Part shown: positions 8,238 through 14,628 of the stretch, in pieces
Layout of the letters: each line of letters starts with the position of its first letter
How positions within the stretch are numbered: position 1 is the stretch's first letter
NCBI GenBank assembly: GCA_016777745.1
Contig: JADHQX010000017.1
Coordinates: forward strand, 1 to 15,000
DNA length: 15,000 nt
Origin: Candidatus Pelagibacterales bacterium
GTDB lineage: Bacteria; Pseudomonadota; Alphaproteobacteria; Pelagibacterales; AG-422-B15
Direction: 5' to 3'
Notes under the pieces: generated by a model
The model's input: the letters and a program-made list of their open reading frames with translations, nothing else
Told to the model about the DNA's origin: nothing
Database searches by the model: none
Made by a program: the position numbers and the translations under genes

Positions 8238-8848
8238 GAACTTCAAGTGAAATAGAAACAATTTCAAAAAGAGCAACTAAAGCTGCAGGATTTCCATGGG
8301 GTATTGCAGAAGAAGTGGGAAAAAATATTAAGAGTCTTGAGCTTTTAAGTATTTCAGGAATTGAAAACCTAAGTTTATACCTTGAACAGGTTAAAGGAAA
8401 AGAGACATTTGGTCCAAAAGAAATAAGTAAAGAAAATAATATAAAACCAAATTCATTTTGCCCTTTTTATACTGGATCTGCATTATTAGACTCTGCAAGT
8501 AAAGTTGAAGAAATTAAAAATCTTACTTTGCACTCAATAAATTTCCCAATTTTATTAATACCTTTTATTAATCGTCTTTCTGATAGAATAGGTAAGAAAA
8601 TTAAATTACAAATAGATGATCATAATTTTTTATTAAATTTGAATAAATTTATTGCAACAGATACTAATCTCATGGGATTAATAATTGAGAATGCAAAAAT
8701 TATTAAGATAGAAATTCAAGAAAATGAAGATTCATTTAAGGACAAAGTTTGGGATCAATTATATGAACTTTCTACTGAAACCTTTGTCGAAGAAACAGAT
8801 CGCCTGAAAGAAAATGCTGCTGGGGCAGGACTTGCTGATAATGATTAA
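8234..8848 (+). CDS. DUF3726-family protein
   Basis: This 204-aa protein resembles the DUF3726 family of proteobacterial proteins of unknown function. The match is in the N-terminal pattern (SEIETISKRATKAAGFPWGIAEEVG), the central CPFYTGSALLDSA block, the PILLIPFINR segment and the C-terminal tail GAGLADND; related proteins end in a similar Gly-Ala-Gly-Leu-x-Asp-Asn-Asp tail. It has no signal peptide or membrane helix. The start overlaps the stop of the preceding 553-aa gene by 4 nt (ATGA, 8234-8237), indicating translational coupling and perhaps a physical partnership. Its stop is only 1 nt from the stop of the convergent Ldh_2 gene. Family identification is from memory of its signature; function is unknown. 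Confidence 0.82.
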   Translation: MRTSSEIETISKRATKAAGFPWGIAEEVGKNIKSLELLSISGIENLSLYLEQVKGKETFGPKEISKENNIKPNSFCPFYTGSALLDSASKVEEIKNLTLHSINFPILLIPFINRLSDRIGKKIKLQIDDHNFLLNLNKFIATDTNLMGLIIENAKIIKIEIQENEDSFKDKVWDQLYELSTETFVEETDRLKENAAGAGLADND

Positions 8849-8849
8849 A

Positions 8850-9848
8850 TTAACCCTGCAAAGAAATAATTTTATTATATAAATCTTCTTTTATATTTAT
8901 TGGTATATCGGCATTTGCATTGGCATTAGCAATTCGTTTGCTGCCAGGCACTCTTGACCCATCTTGAGACTCAATATTATTTATCAGACTTGTAATTTTC
9001 TCTTCAAAACCTTGAGAATATTTTTCTGGATTTATGGCAATAAAAAATTGACCAGTGCCAGGAGGTCCACCTTTGTCATCTGCAAACGAGCTAGCTTCAG
9101 TACCTAGGTTTGCTCCAGTTAAGCAGGCTGTCATTATTTCAACAAATAAGCCAATACCAAAACCCTTATAGCCACCAGTTGGAGCCATTGTACCCTTTAA
9201 AGCAATCGATGGATCAGTAGTATTTTCTCCATCAGGACCAAATGCCCATCCAGTAGGAATTGCTTCACCAGACTTAGCTCTTACCGATATTTCACTTTTT
9301 GCAACGACACTTGCTGATTGATCTATTAAGATTTTTATACTGCCTTTATTATAAACAGCTACTGAAATAGGATTTGTTCCTACTACTGGTTTGATACCGC
9401 CTACTGGTGCAATAGAAGCTGGCGCATTTGTAAAGCCAATACCAATTAATTTTTCTCTAGCTAACGTTTGAGTGTGATAACCAAGAACACCACAATTATA
9501 TGAATTAGATATTGCCAAAGAGGCTATTCCATTTTCTTTTGCCGCTGGAATAAGATCTTTGAAACCTAATGTTATGGCTCTATGAGCAAAACCATTATCA
9601 GCATCAACAGTAAAAGCTACTGGTGATCGAGAATTAATTGATGGAGTAGCCAAACCTTTTACTTTTTGGCATTGAAGATGTAAGCAGTAAATTGGTAAGT
9701 AATGAAAGCCGTGACTCTTAATACCTTCTAACTCAGCTGCAACAATACCATTTGCTAGCGGTAGAGCATTATCTTCTGATGCACCACAAGCCATTAATGT
9801 TTTTTTTGCTAATTCAAAAGCATCATTTTTAGTTAACTGTGCATCCAT
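8850..9848 (-). CDS. Ldh_2-family NAD(P)H-dependent oxidoreductase (malate/lactate, sulfolactate or imino-acid type)
   Basis: This 332-aa protein belongs to the Ldh_2 (YlbC/DpkA/ComC) superfamily, which reversibly reduces 2-oxo or cyclic imino acids with NAD(P)H. The catalytic SHG motif is at 45-47 (His46). Other family blocks are VDADNGFAHRA, SYNCGVLGYH, FTNAPASIAPVGG, VVGTNPISVAV, IDQSASVVAKSEI and GGYKGFGIGLFVEI. This version (NCGVLG, APASIAP, DQSASVV) resembles the branch containing delta1-pyrroline/piperideine-2-carboxylate reductases and (2R)-3-sulfolactate dehydrogenases rather than classical malate dehydrogenase; I cannot pick one substrate. It follows the aldehyde dehydrogenase gene after 5 nt, so the two are an operon. 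The ATG at 9848 gives a normal family N-terminus. No defect is seen. Confidence 0.88.
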   Translation of the reverse strand: MDAQLTKNDAFELAKKTLMACGASEDNALPLANGIVAAELEGIKSHGFHYLPIYCLHLQCQKVKGLATPSINSRSPVAFTVDADNGFAHRAITLGFKDLIPAAKENGIASLAISNSYNCGVLGYHTQTLAREKLIGIGFTNAPASIAPVGGIKPVVGTNPISVAVYNKGSIKILIDQSASVVAKSEISVRAKSGEAIPTGWAFGPDGENTTDPSIALKGTMAPTGGYKGFGIGLFVEIMTACLTGANLGTEASSFADDKGGPPGTGQFFIAINPEKYSQGFEEKITSLINNIESQDGSRVPGSKRIANANANADIPINIKEDLYNKIISLQG

Positions 9849-9853
9849 TTGGA

Positions 9854-11287
9854 TTAGAGTTGGATACCTACATTTTTAACTTGCAAATAGCCTTTAATAG
9901 CCTCTTGGCCTTTTTCTCGACTATAGCCAGATTGTTTATAACCACCAAATGGTGTCGCAACACTTCCGGTAAACCAGCTGTTAACATAAACTTGACCAGC
10001 TTGAAGTTGATTGACAGTATTTGTTGCTTGATCAATATCTTTAGTAAAAACACCTGCCGCTAATCCAAACGCAGTATCATTTGCAATATGAATAGCTTCC
10101 TCTTTATCTTTATAAGATAAAACTGATAAAACTGGCCCAAAAATTTCTTCTTGTGCAATTGTCATATCATGTTTTACATCATCAAAGACAGTAGCTTCAA
10201 AGAAATAACCTTCTCGATCTATACGATTCCCTCCTGCAACTGCAGTGGCACCAGCTTGCTGTCCAGATCGTGCGTAGTTCTCAACTTTTTGTAATTGTTG
10301 TTCAGATATTAACGGAGTTAATTCAACTCCATCGTCATGACCGTCTCCAACTTTTAAACCTTTTGCCATGTTTGCTAATTTTTCAACAAGCTCATCTTTA
10401 ACTGATTCATGAACTACTACCCGTGACATCGCAGAACAAATTTGACCAGCCTGTCCAAAGATCCCACCTCTTGCGGCATTTACCACCTTATCAAGATCTG
10501 CATCAGGGAATACCACTGCCGCAGATTTTCCACCTAATTCTACTACAGCTGGAATTGCTCTTTCGGCAGCTGCATGTAAGATTTTTTTACCTGTCAATAC
10601 TGAGCCAGTAAAAGTAACTTGGCTAACATCTTTGTGACCAGTAATCATTGATCCCGCCTCATTGCCATAGCCACAAATTATATTAATTAAACCGGCAGGT
10701 ACATTGGCATTATGAATTGCTTGAGCAAAATGATCTGCGGTAGCAAGCGGTGTAAGTTCAGCAGTTTTTATTACTGTTGCATTACCAGCAGCAAAAGCTG
10801 GAGCAAGTGATCTTGCTAACATCGACATTGGAAAATTCCAAGGAACAATATGCGCTGAAACTCCGTATGGTTCTAGCAAAGTATAATCAATTACCGTTTT
10901 ATTTACTGGAATAGTATTGCCTTCAAGCTTATCTGTCAGACCACTGTAATAATCAAAATAATTAGCCGCATCATTAAATTCATGAATTGCCCCTGCAAGC
11001 GGTTTGCCATTTTCACTACACAGTAAACTTCCACCATCACTTGCAACCTTCCTTAATTCATTAGCAATAGTCCTCATTAATGTTGCACGCTCCATTGGAG
11101 GCATATCGACAAGCACTCTTGAGTTATGTGCCTTTAGAGCAGCATCAACTGCCATGTCTACTTCTTCTTGTTTAGCACATGAAACTTCACCAATAACTTT
11201 ACCAGTAGCAGGATTATTTACCTCAATGACTTCACCAGATGAACTTTCGATCCACTGGCCATTAATATAATTTTTACATTTTTGCAT
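9854..11287 (-). CDS. NAD(P)+-dependent aldehyde dehydrogenase
   Basis: This complete 477-aa aldehyde dehydrogenase oxidises an aldehyde to the carboxylate through a cysteine thioester. The oxyanion residue Asn151 lies in PWNFPMSML, Lys174 in the coenzyme-binding TVIKTAELTP, the general base Glu250 in VVELGGKSA and the nucleophile Cys284 in GQICSAMSR. EEIFGPVLSV and the C-terminal PFGGYKQSGYSREKG are also standard. The length equals that of the betaine-aldehyde / aminobutyraldehyde / succinate-semialdehyde-like superfamily. The substrate is not diagnosable from motifs; the surrounding amine-related genes make an amino- or betaine-type aldehyde reasonable, but that is inference. It precedes the Ldh_2 gene by 5 nt, and a good promoter candidate lies upstream at 11348-11376. 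Confidence 0.93.
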   Translation of the reverse strand: MQKCKNYINGQWIESSSGEVIEVNNPATGKVIGEVSCAKQEEVDMAVDAALKAHNSRVLVDMPPMERATLMRTIANELRKVASDGGSLLCSENGKPLAGAIHEFNDAANYFDYYSGLTDKLEGNTIPVNKTVIDYTLLEPYGVSAHIVPWNFPMSMLARSLAPAFAAGNATVIKTAELTPLATADHFAQAIHNANVPAGLINIICGYGNEAGSMITGHKDVSQVTFTGSVLTGKKILHAAAERAIPAVVELGGKSAAVVFPDADLDKVVNAARGGIFGQAGQICSAMSRVVVHESVKDELVEKLANMAKGLKVGDGHDDGVELTPLISEQQLQKVENYARSGQQAGATAVAGGNRIDREGYFFEATVFDDVKHDMTIAQEEIFGPVLSVLSYKDKEEAIHIANDTAFGLAAGVFTKDIDQATNTVNQLQAGQVYVNSWFTGSVATPFGGYKQSGYSREKGQEAIKGYLQVKNVGIQL

Positions 11288-11347
11288 ATCGGAATTTAAC
11301 TCTAAAATATTTAGGATAGCAATAGATATTCTATTACTTTATGAAAA

Positions 11348-11376
11348 ATTATAATATTTGATTTGGGCTTAGTTAA
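11348..11376 (-). promoter_or_regulatory. Putative sigma70-type promoter for the ALDH-Ldh_2 operon
   Basis: On the minus strand a TTAACT (-35-like, 4/6 matches, 11376-11371) and a perfect TATAAT (-10, 11353-11348) are separated by exactly 17 nt. The -35 overlaps the TAA stop codon of the upstream oxygenase gene (11369-11371). Transcription would begin near 11341, leaving a ~53-nt leader that contains two small AT-rich hairpins (about 11319-11333 and 11303-11315). This suggests that the ALDH operon can be transcribed independently of the oxygenase. Confidence 0.45.
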
Positions 11377-11998
11377 GGAGTGTTGCTACTAAATGTATAC
11401 GGTCTTCTTCACCACCATTAATAGCTGTATGGTACTTAGTATTATCAGTTATATAAATATTTCCATCTGATGGGATATGAAACCCAGTATCTTCAATAAA
11501 CATACGAGAACCATAGTTAGTCTTGATAGAAATATGAATGCGTTTTTCAGGATCGCGATGCCAACTTAAAGTCGTTCTTGGAGGCATCTTGATAATTCTA
11601 CAACGGCCAATTGCAAAATGTTCACTCAAGGTTTCATAAACATGCTTAAAGTAAGTATCATTTAATTTTGCGTTGAATAATGTATAGCGCGATTCGTCCA
11701 TATATGGTTCACGCTCCATCTCTTCAAATGAAGAATCTGGTTTCGTCCAATATTTTCCTCTTATGTTCCCACCAAACCATTCGTCCAATTCTTTTTCATC
11801 ATAATTTAGACATATAGCATTAGATTTTAAAAGACCTTCTTTTTGAGGTTGTTCAAAAGGACGAATTTGAATTAGTTGGTCTACTGCCTCGCGCATTTTT
11901 TCAATATCAAATGAAATATTTTCGTACTTCTGAACGTACTCATTCATATTGGTAAATGAAGATATTAAATCTGTATTTTTAAGTTTGATTGATGTCAT
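11369..11998 (-). CDS. Putative 2-oxoglutarate/Fe(II)-dependent oxygenase (aspartyl/asparaginyl beta-hydroxylase-like)
   Basis: This is a 209-aa cupin-type protein with the facial triad of 2-oxoglutarate/Fe(II) oxygenases. From the ATG at 11998, His147 and Asp149 form the HxD in SWHRDPEKRIHISI, the distal His190 is in KYHTAINGG, and Arg200 (EEDRIHLV) is placed to bind the 2-oxoglutarate carboxylate. Spacing and the DG...Y..D...H.A.N motif fit the Asp/Asn beta-hydroxylase-like group, which also includes free amino-acid hydroxylases such as cis-4-proline hydroxylase. An upstream TTG at 12061 would add 21 residues, but the ATG fits a -10-like TATATT about 25-30 nt upstream. It is divergent from the ABC transporter and precedes the ALDH operon, suggesting that it hydroxylates an imported small molecule; that is inference. 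Confidence 0.78.
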   Translation of the reverse strand: MTSIKLKNTDLISSFTNMNEYVQKYENISFDIEKMREAVDQLIQIRPFEQPQKEGLLKSNAICLNYDEKELDEWFGGNIRGKYWTKPDSSFEEMEREPYMDESRYTLFNAKLNDTYFKHVYETLSEHFAIGRCRIIKMPPRTTLSWHRDPEKRIHISIKTNYGSRMFIEDTGFHIPSDGNIYITDNTKYHTAINGGEEDRIHLVATLLN

Positions 11999-12159
11999 AT
12001 TTTTGTATCTAAGGGTAATATAGCCTTTATTAATTGATTTTTCGATATTTAAAATGATCAAATTGTCGCAATTAACTATTTAAAGCCTTTAATAAAAACT
12101 GTTGATTAAGCTGAATTAATTCTGTTAAAGTAATTTTCAATATTTTTTAGGAAAAACTA
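11999..12159. promoter_or_regulatory. Divergent control region between the oxygenase and ABC-transporter genes
   Basis: This 161-bp spacer should drive both units. For the transporter (plus strand) a TTGATT at 12102-12107 and TAAAGT at 12126-12131, 18 nt apart, make a modest promoter, followed by a ribosome site AGGA at 12149-12152. For the oxygenase (minus strand) a TATATT lies about 25-30 nt upstream of the chosen ATG. A short inverted repeat AATTG-TCG-CAATT at 12061-12073 could be an operator, but it is only 5 bp per arm. No regulator gene is in the window. Confidence 0.4.
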
Positions 12160-13245
12160 ATGAGTGATATCAAGCAAGACTTTGTTAAATTTGAGCAAGT
12201 CGACAAAAGTTATGATGGAAAAGTTTTAGTTGTTAAGGATCTAAACTTGGATATTGCTGAAGGCGAGTTTCTTACTTTATTAGGCCCTTCTGGTTCTGGT
12301 AAAACTACCACTTTAATGATGCTTGCAGGCTTTGAAACTCCTACAAATGGTGAAATTTATTTAGATGGAAGTCCTATTAGCAGTATTCCTCCCTATAAAA
12401 GAGGAATTGGAATGGTCTTTCAGAACTACGCTCTATTCCCTCACTTATCAGTTTATGAGAATTTAGCCTTTCCACTAAAAGTTAGAAAAATGGATAACGT
12501 AGAGATAGAAGATAGAATCAAAAAAACTCTTAGCATGGTATCTTTAAGTGAATTTGGAAATAGAATGCCTGCACAATTATCGGGCGGTCAACAACAACGA
12601 GTTGCAGTAGCGAGAGCCTTAGTCTTTGATCCTGCTGTTGTTTTAATGGATGAACCACTTGGAGCTCTTGATAAAAACTTAAGAGAGAGTATGCAGTACG
12701 AGTTAAAAAGTATTCATGAAAAACTTGGAGTTACAGTGGTCTACGTAACACACGATCAAGGTGAAGCATTAACAATGTCGAATAGAATTGCAGTTTTTAA
12801 TGACGGCAACGTTCAACAACTATCTAGTCCAAGTGAGTTATATGAAAGCCCAGTTAACTCATTTGTTGCACAATTTATTGGAGAAAATAATACGTTTAGT
12901 GGAACTGTTAAGGAAATTAACGGCAATAAAGCTTCTGTGCAAACAGATTCAGGTGAAATTATACAAGCCAATCCGATTGCTGTATCTAATGTTGGAGAGA
13001 AAACTACAGTTTCACTTCGACCAGAGCGCGTAATTATTAATCCAGACAATGATGTTGAAAATCAATTTGAATGCAATGTGCAAGAAATTATTTACCACGG
13101 CGATCATACGCGATTAAGAGTAAGTCTTCTTAATAACAGTGATTTTATTTTAAAAATCCCTAATTCTGAAAAAAACTCTAACATATCCATAGACGATAAA
13201 ATCAAATTAGGCTGGTCTAGTGTTGATTGTAGGGCATTAGACTAA
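12160..13245 (+). CDS. ABC transporter ATP-binding protein, spermidine/putrescine (PotA) type
   Basis: This 361-aa protein is the cytoplasmic ATPase of a type-I importer. Visible motifs are Walker A GPSGSGKT (42-49), Q-loop Gln88 (VFQNYALFPH), signature LSGGQ (140-144), Walker B VVLMDEP (160-166), a D-loop at GALD and switch His198 (VTHDQ). The C-terminal ~120 residues form the TOBE regulatory domain (SLRPERVIINP). The length and the LFPHLSVYENLAFPLKVRK segment are typical of PotA/FbpC/UgpC-like proteins, and the neighbouring PotD- and PotB-like genes favour the Pot group. A clear ribosome site (AGGA) is 7 nt before the ATG. It is the first gene of the transporter unit. Polyamine specificity is not proven: such systems also import betaines, opines and other amines. 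Confidence 0.93.
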   Translation: MSDIKQDFVKFEQVDKSYDGKVLVVKDLNLDIAEGEFLTLLGPSGSGKTTTLMMLAGFETPTNGEIYLDGSPISSIPPYKRGIGMVFQNYALFPHLSVYENLAFPLKVRKMDNVEIEDRIKKTLSMVSLSEFGNRMPAQLSGGQQQRVAVARALVFDPAVVLMDEPLGALDKNLRESMQYELKSIHEKLGVTVVYVTHDQGEALTMSNRIAVFNDGNVQQLSSPSELYESPVNSFVAQFIGENNTFSGTVKEINGNKASVQTDSGEIIQANPIAVSNVGEKTTVSLRPERVIINPDNDVENQFECNVQEIIYHGDHTRLRVSLLNNSDFILKIPNSEKNSNISIDDKIKLGWSSVDCRALD

Positions 13246-13248
13246 AAT

Positions 13249-13266
13249 ACTACTACATCTAGTAGT
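13249..13266 (+). other. Small hairpin after the ABC ATPase gene
   Basis: A perfect inverted repeat, ACTACTA - CATC - TAGTAGT, begins 4 nt after the ATPase stop codon. It is followed by a T-rich stretch. The stem has only two G-C pairs and no uninterrupted U-tract follows, so it would be a weak terminator; it may attenuate readthrough or protect the upstream mRNA end. Confidence 0.4.
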
Positions 13267-13344
13267 TAAATTTATTTTTATATATTATTTTACATATTAG
13301 CTGTTGCTTAAATACAGAACATGCTTTTCAATAGTCTGCATATA

Positions 13345-13374
13345 TATAATTTAATTAAATTAAACAATTAGGAG
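13345..13374 (+). promoter_or_regulatory. Putative -10 box and strong ribosome binding site for the binding-protein gene
   Basis: A perfect TATAAT lies at 13345-13350, with only a weak -35 candidate (TGCTTT, 13322-13327, spacing 17). An AGGAG Shine-Dalgarno at 13370-13374 precedes the ATG at 13385 by 10 nt. This is one of the best ribosome sites in the window; most other genes have none. Together with the 139-bp gap from the ATPase gene, this suggests that the solute-binding protein has its own promoter and high expression. Confidence 0.4.
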
Positions 13375-13384
13375 AAGAATAATA

Positions 13385-14524
13385 ATGTCTAAAATTATAA
13401 AGATAATATGTTTCTTGGCTTTTGTTACAACTTCAACTCTTGCATACGCAGTTAATGTAGTATCATGGGGTGGAGCATATACGAATAGTCAGAAACTTGG
13501 ATATGGAGATCCATATGCAGAAAAATCTGGTGTTGAAGTCAATTGGATTGATTACAGTGGTGGATTAGGTGCTATTAAAGCTCAAGTTGAGTCTGGTGCA
13601 ATTGAATGGGACATCATTGATGTTTACGCTTTTGAATCAATTCAAGGTTGTGATGAAGGATTATTTGTTGAATTCGATTTTGACAATGATTTTCCAGCAG
13701 GTGTAGATGGTTCTAAAGCTAGTGATGATTTCTTTACTGGCGGTGCAAACCCTCTAACTGATAACCCAGGTGGGATGCCGAGTAAATGTGCTGTAGGAAA
13801 TATCCTGTACTCATGGAACTATGGTTACAACACAGAAATATTTGGTGGCAACTATAACCTTCCAAGTACTATTGGAGATTTCTTTGATAAAGCAAAATTT
13901 GCTGGAAAAAGAGGAGTTTATACAGGTGCAATGTCTAACCTAGAAATAGCTCTAATGGCTGATGGAGTTGCTTCATCTGACGTTTATGATGTTCTAGATT
14001 CTGACGGTGGTATTGAACGTGCTTTAGCTAAAATGACTGAACTATGTTCTGATGACGGATGTTTCTTCTGGTCTGGTGGCGCACAGCCCCCAGAAGCTCT
14101 AGTAGCTAAAGAAGTTTCAATGTCAACTGCATGGAACGGAAGACTGTTTAATGCTATTGTTGGAGAAAATTCTCCAATTAAAATGGTATGGGACGGACAA
14201 ATATTAGATTACCAGTATATGGTTCTAGTAAATGGCGGACCAAACCAAGCAGAAGCAATGGATGCTCTTGCATACTTTACAAGTAGTGAAGGATTAGCGG
14301 GTAGTGCAAAACATATTTCTTATGCACCTTTCCGTAAATCTTCATTGTCTTTAATTCAAGATCCTTGGTATGAAGGTGGACCTGATGGTAAAGTGGATAT
14401 TATGCCACATATGCCGACAGCACCTGCTAACCTTGAGAATCACTTACTTATGAATGCTGAATGGTGGGCTGATAACTCAACTGATGTAGCTGATAAGTGG
14501 GAAGCATGGAAAGCTGGTCTTTAA
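13385..14524 (+). CDS. Periplasmic solute-binding protein of a Pot-type ABC transporter (PotD-like)
   Basis: This 379-aa secreted binding protein has a classical signal peptide: basic start MSKIIK, hydrophobic core to about residue 19, and a signal-peptidase-I site after Ala20-Tyr21-Ala22. The mature protein begins VNVVSWGGAYT, the usual first strand of type-2 (PotD/COG0687-like) binding proteins, followed by GLGAIKAQVESGAIEWDIIDV. No lipobox cysteine is present, so it should be soluble in the periplasm. Codons here look less extremely AT-rich than in the 553-aa gene, as is common for highly expressed genes. It lies between the PotA-like ATPase and the permease, so it is the receptor of that importer. 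The ligand may be a polyamine, betaine or other cation; the sequence does not decide. Confidence 0.92.
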   Translation: MSKIIKIICFLAFVTTSTLAYAVNVVSWGGAYTNSQKLGYGDPYAEKSGVEVNWIDYSGGLGAIKAQVESGAIEWDIIDVYAFESIQGCDEGLFVEFDFDNDFPAGVDGSKASDDFFTGGANPLTDNPGGMPSKCAVGNILYSWNYGYNTEIFGGNYNLPSTIGDFFDKAKFAGKRGVYTGAMSNLEIALMADGVASSDVYDVLDSDGGIERALAKMTELCSDDGCFFWSGGAQPPEALVAKEVSMSTAWNGRLFNAIVGENSPIKMVWDGQILDYQYMVLVNGGPNQAEAMDALAYFTSSEGLAGSAKHISYAPFRKSSLSLIQDPWYEGGPDGKVDIMPHMPTAPANLENHLLMNAEWWADNSTDVADKWEAWKAGL

Positions 14525-14554
14525 GACTTAAGCTTTTTAACTAAGATTTATTTT

Positions 14555-14580
14555 CCTAGGTGGTGTTTTGACCGCCTAGG
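14555..14580 (+). other. GC-rich hairpin between binding-protein and permease genes
   Basis: CCTAGGTGG (14555-14563) and CCGCCTAGG (14572-14580) form a 9-bp stem with one G-T wobble around an 8-nt loop. No T-run follows on either strand, so it is not a standard intrinsic terminator. It starts 30 nt after the binding-protein stop, where many importer operons carry a hairpin that stabilises the binding-protein mRNA and reduces permease expression. It is among the most GC-rich local sequences in the window. Confidence 0.6.
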
Positions 14581-14594
14581 GAAGTAATCACTTC
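14581..14594 (+). other. Second small hairpin adjoining the first
   Basis: GAAGT - AATC - ACTTC forms a 5-bp perfect stem directly abutting the preceding hairpin, followed by TAGAAAATTTTA. On its own it is weak. Stacked on the 14555-14580 hairpin it could act as a combined RNA stop or processing element before the permease gene. Confidence 0.3.
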
Positions 14595-14628
14595 TAGAAA
14601 ATTTTAAATAAAAATATACAATAATAGC

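Noticed and set aside
8917..8936. Small repeat encoding Ala-Asn-Ala-Asn-Ala-Asn-Ala in the Ldh_2 gene
   Set aside because: Only about three imperfect 6-nt units. Family members have a similar Ala/Arg-rich, equal-length segment here, so it is not an insertion or a satellite.
12059..12061. TTG start for the oxygenase, adding 21 residues
   Set aside because: The additional residues are Lys/Ile-rich with no domain content, there is no ribosome site, and a -10-like element lies between this TTG and the ATG at 11998.
12788..13049. Open frames on both strands inside the ABC ATPase gene
   Set aside because: Shadows of the TOBE-domain coding region; no start context or family resemblance.
13249..13266. 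Hairpin after the ATPase gene as a true intrinsic terminator
   Set aside because: The stem has only two G-C pairs and the following T-rich stretch is interrupted. It is kept as a weak hairpin only.
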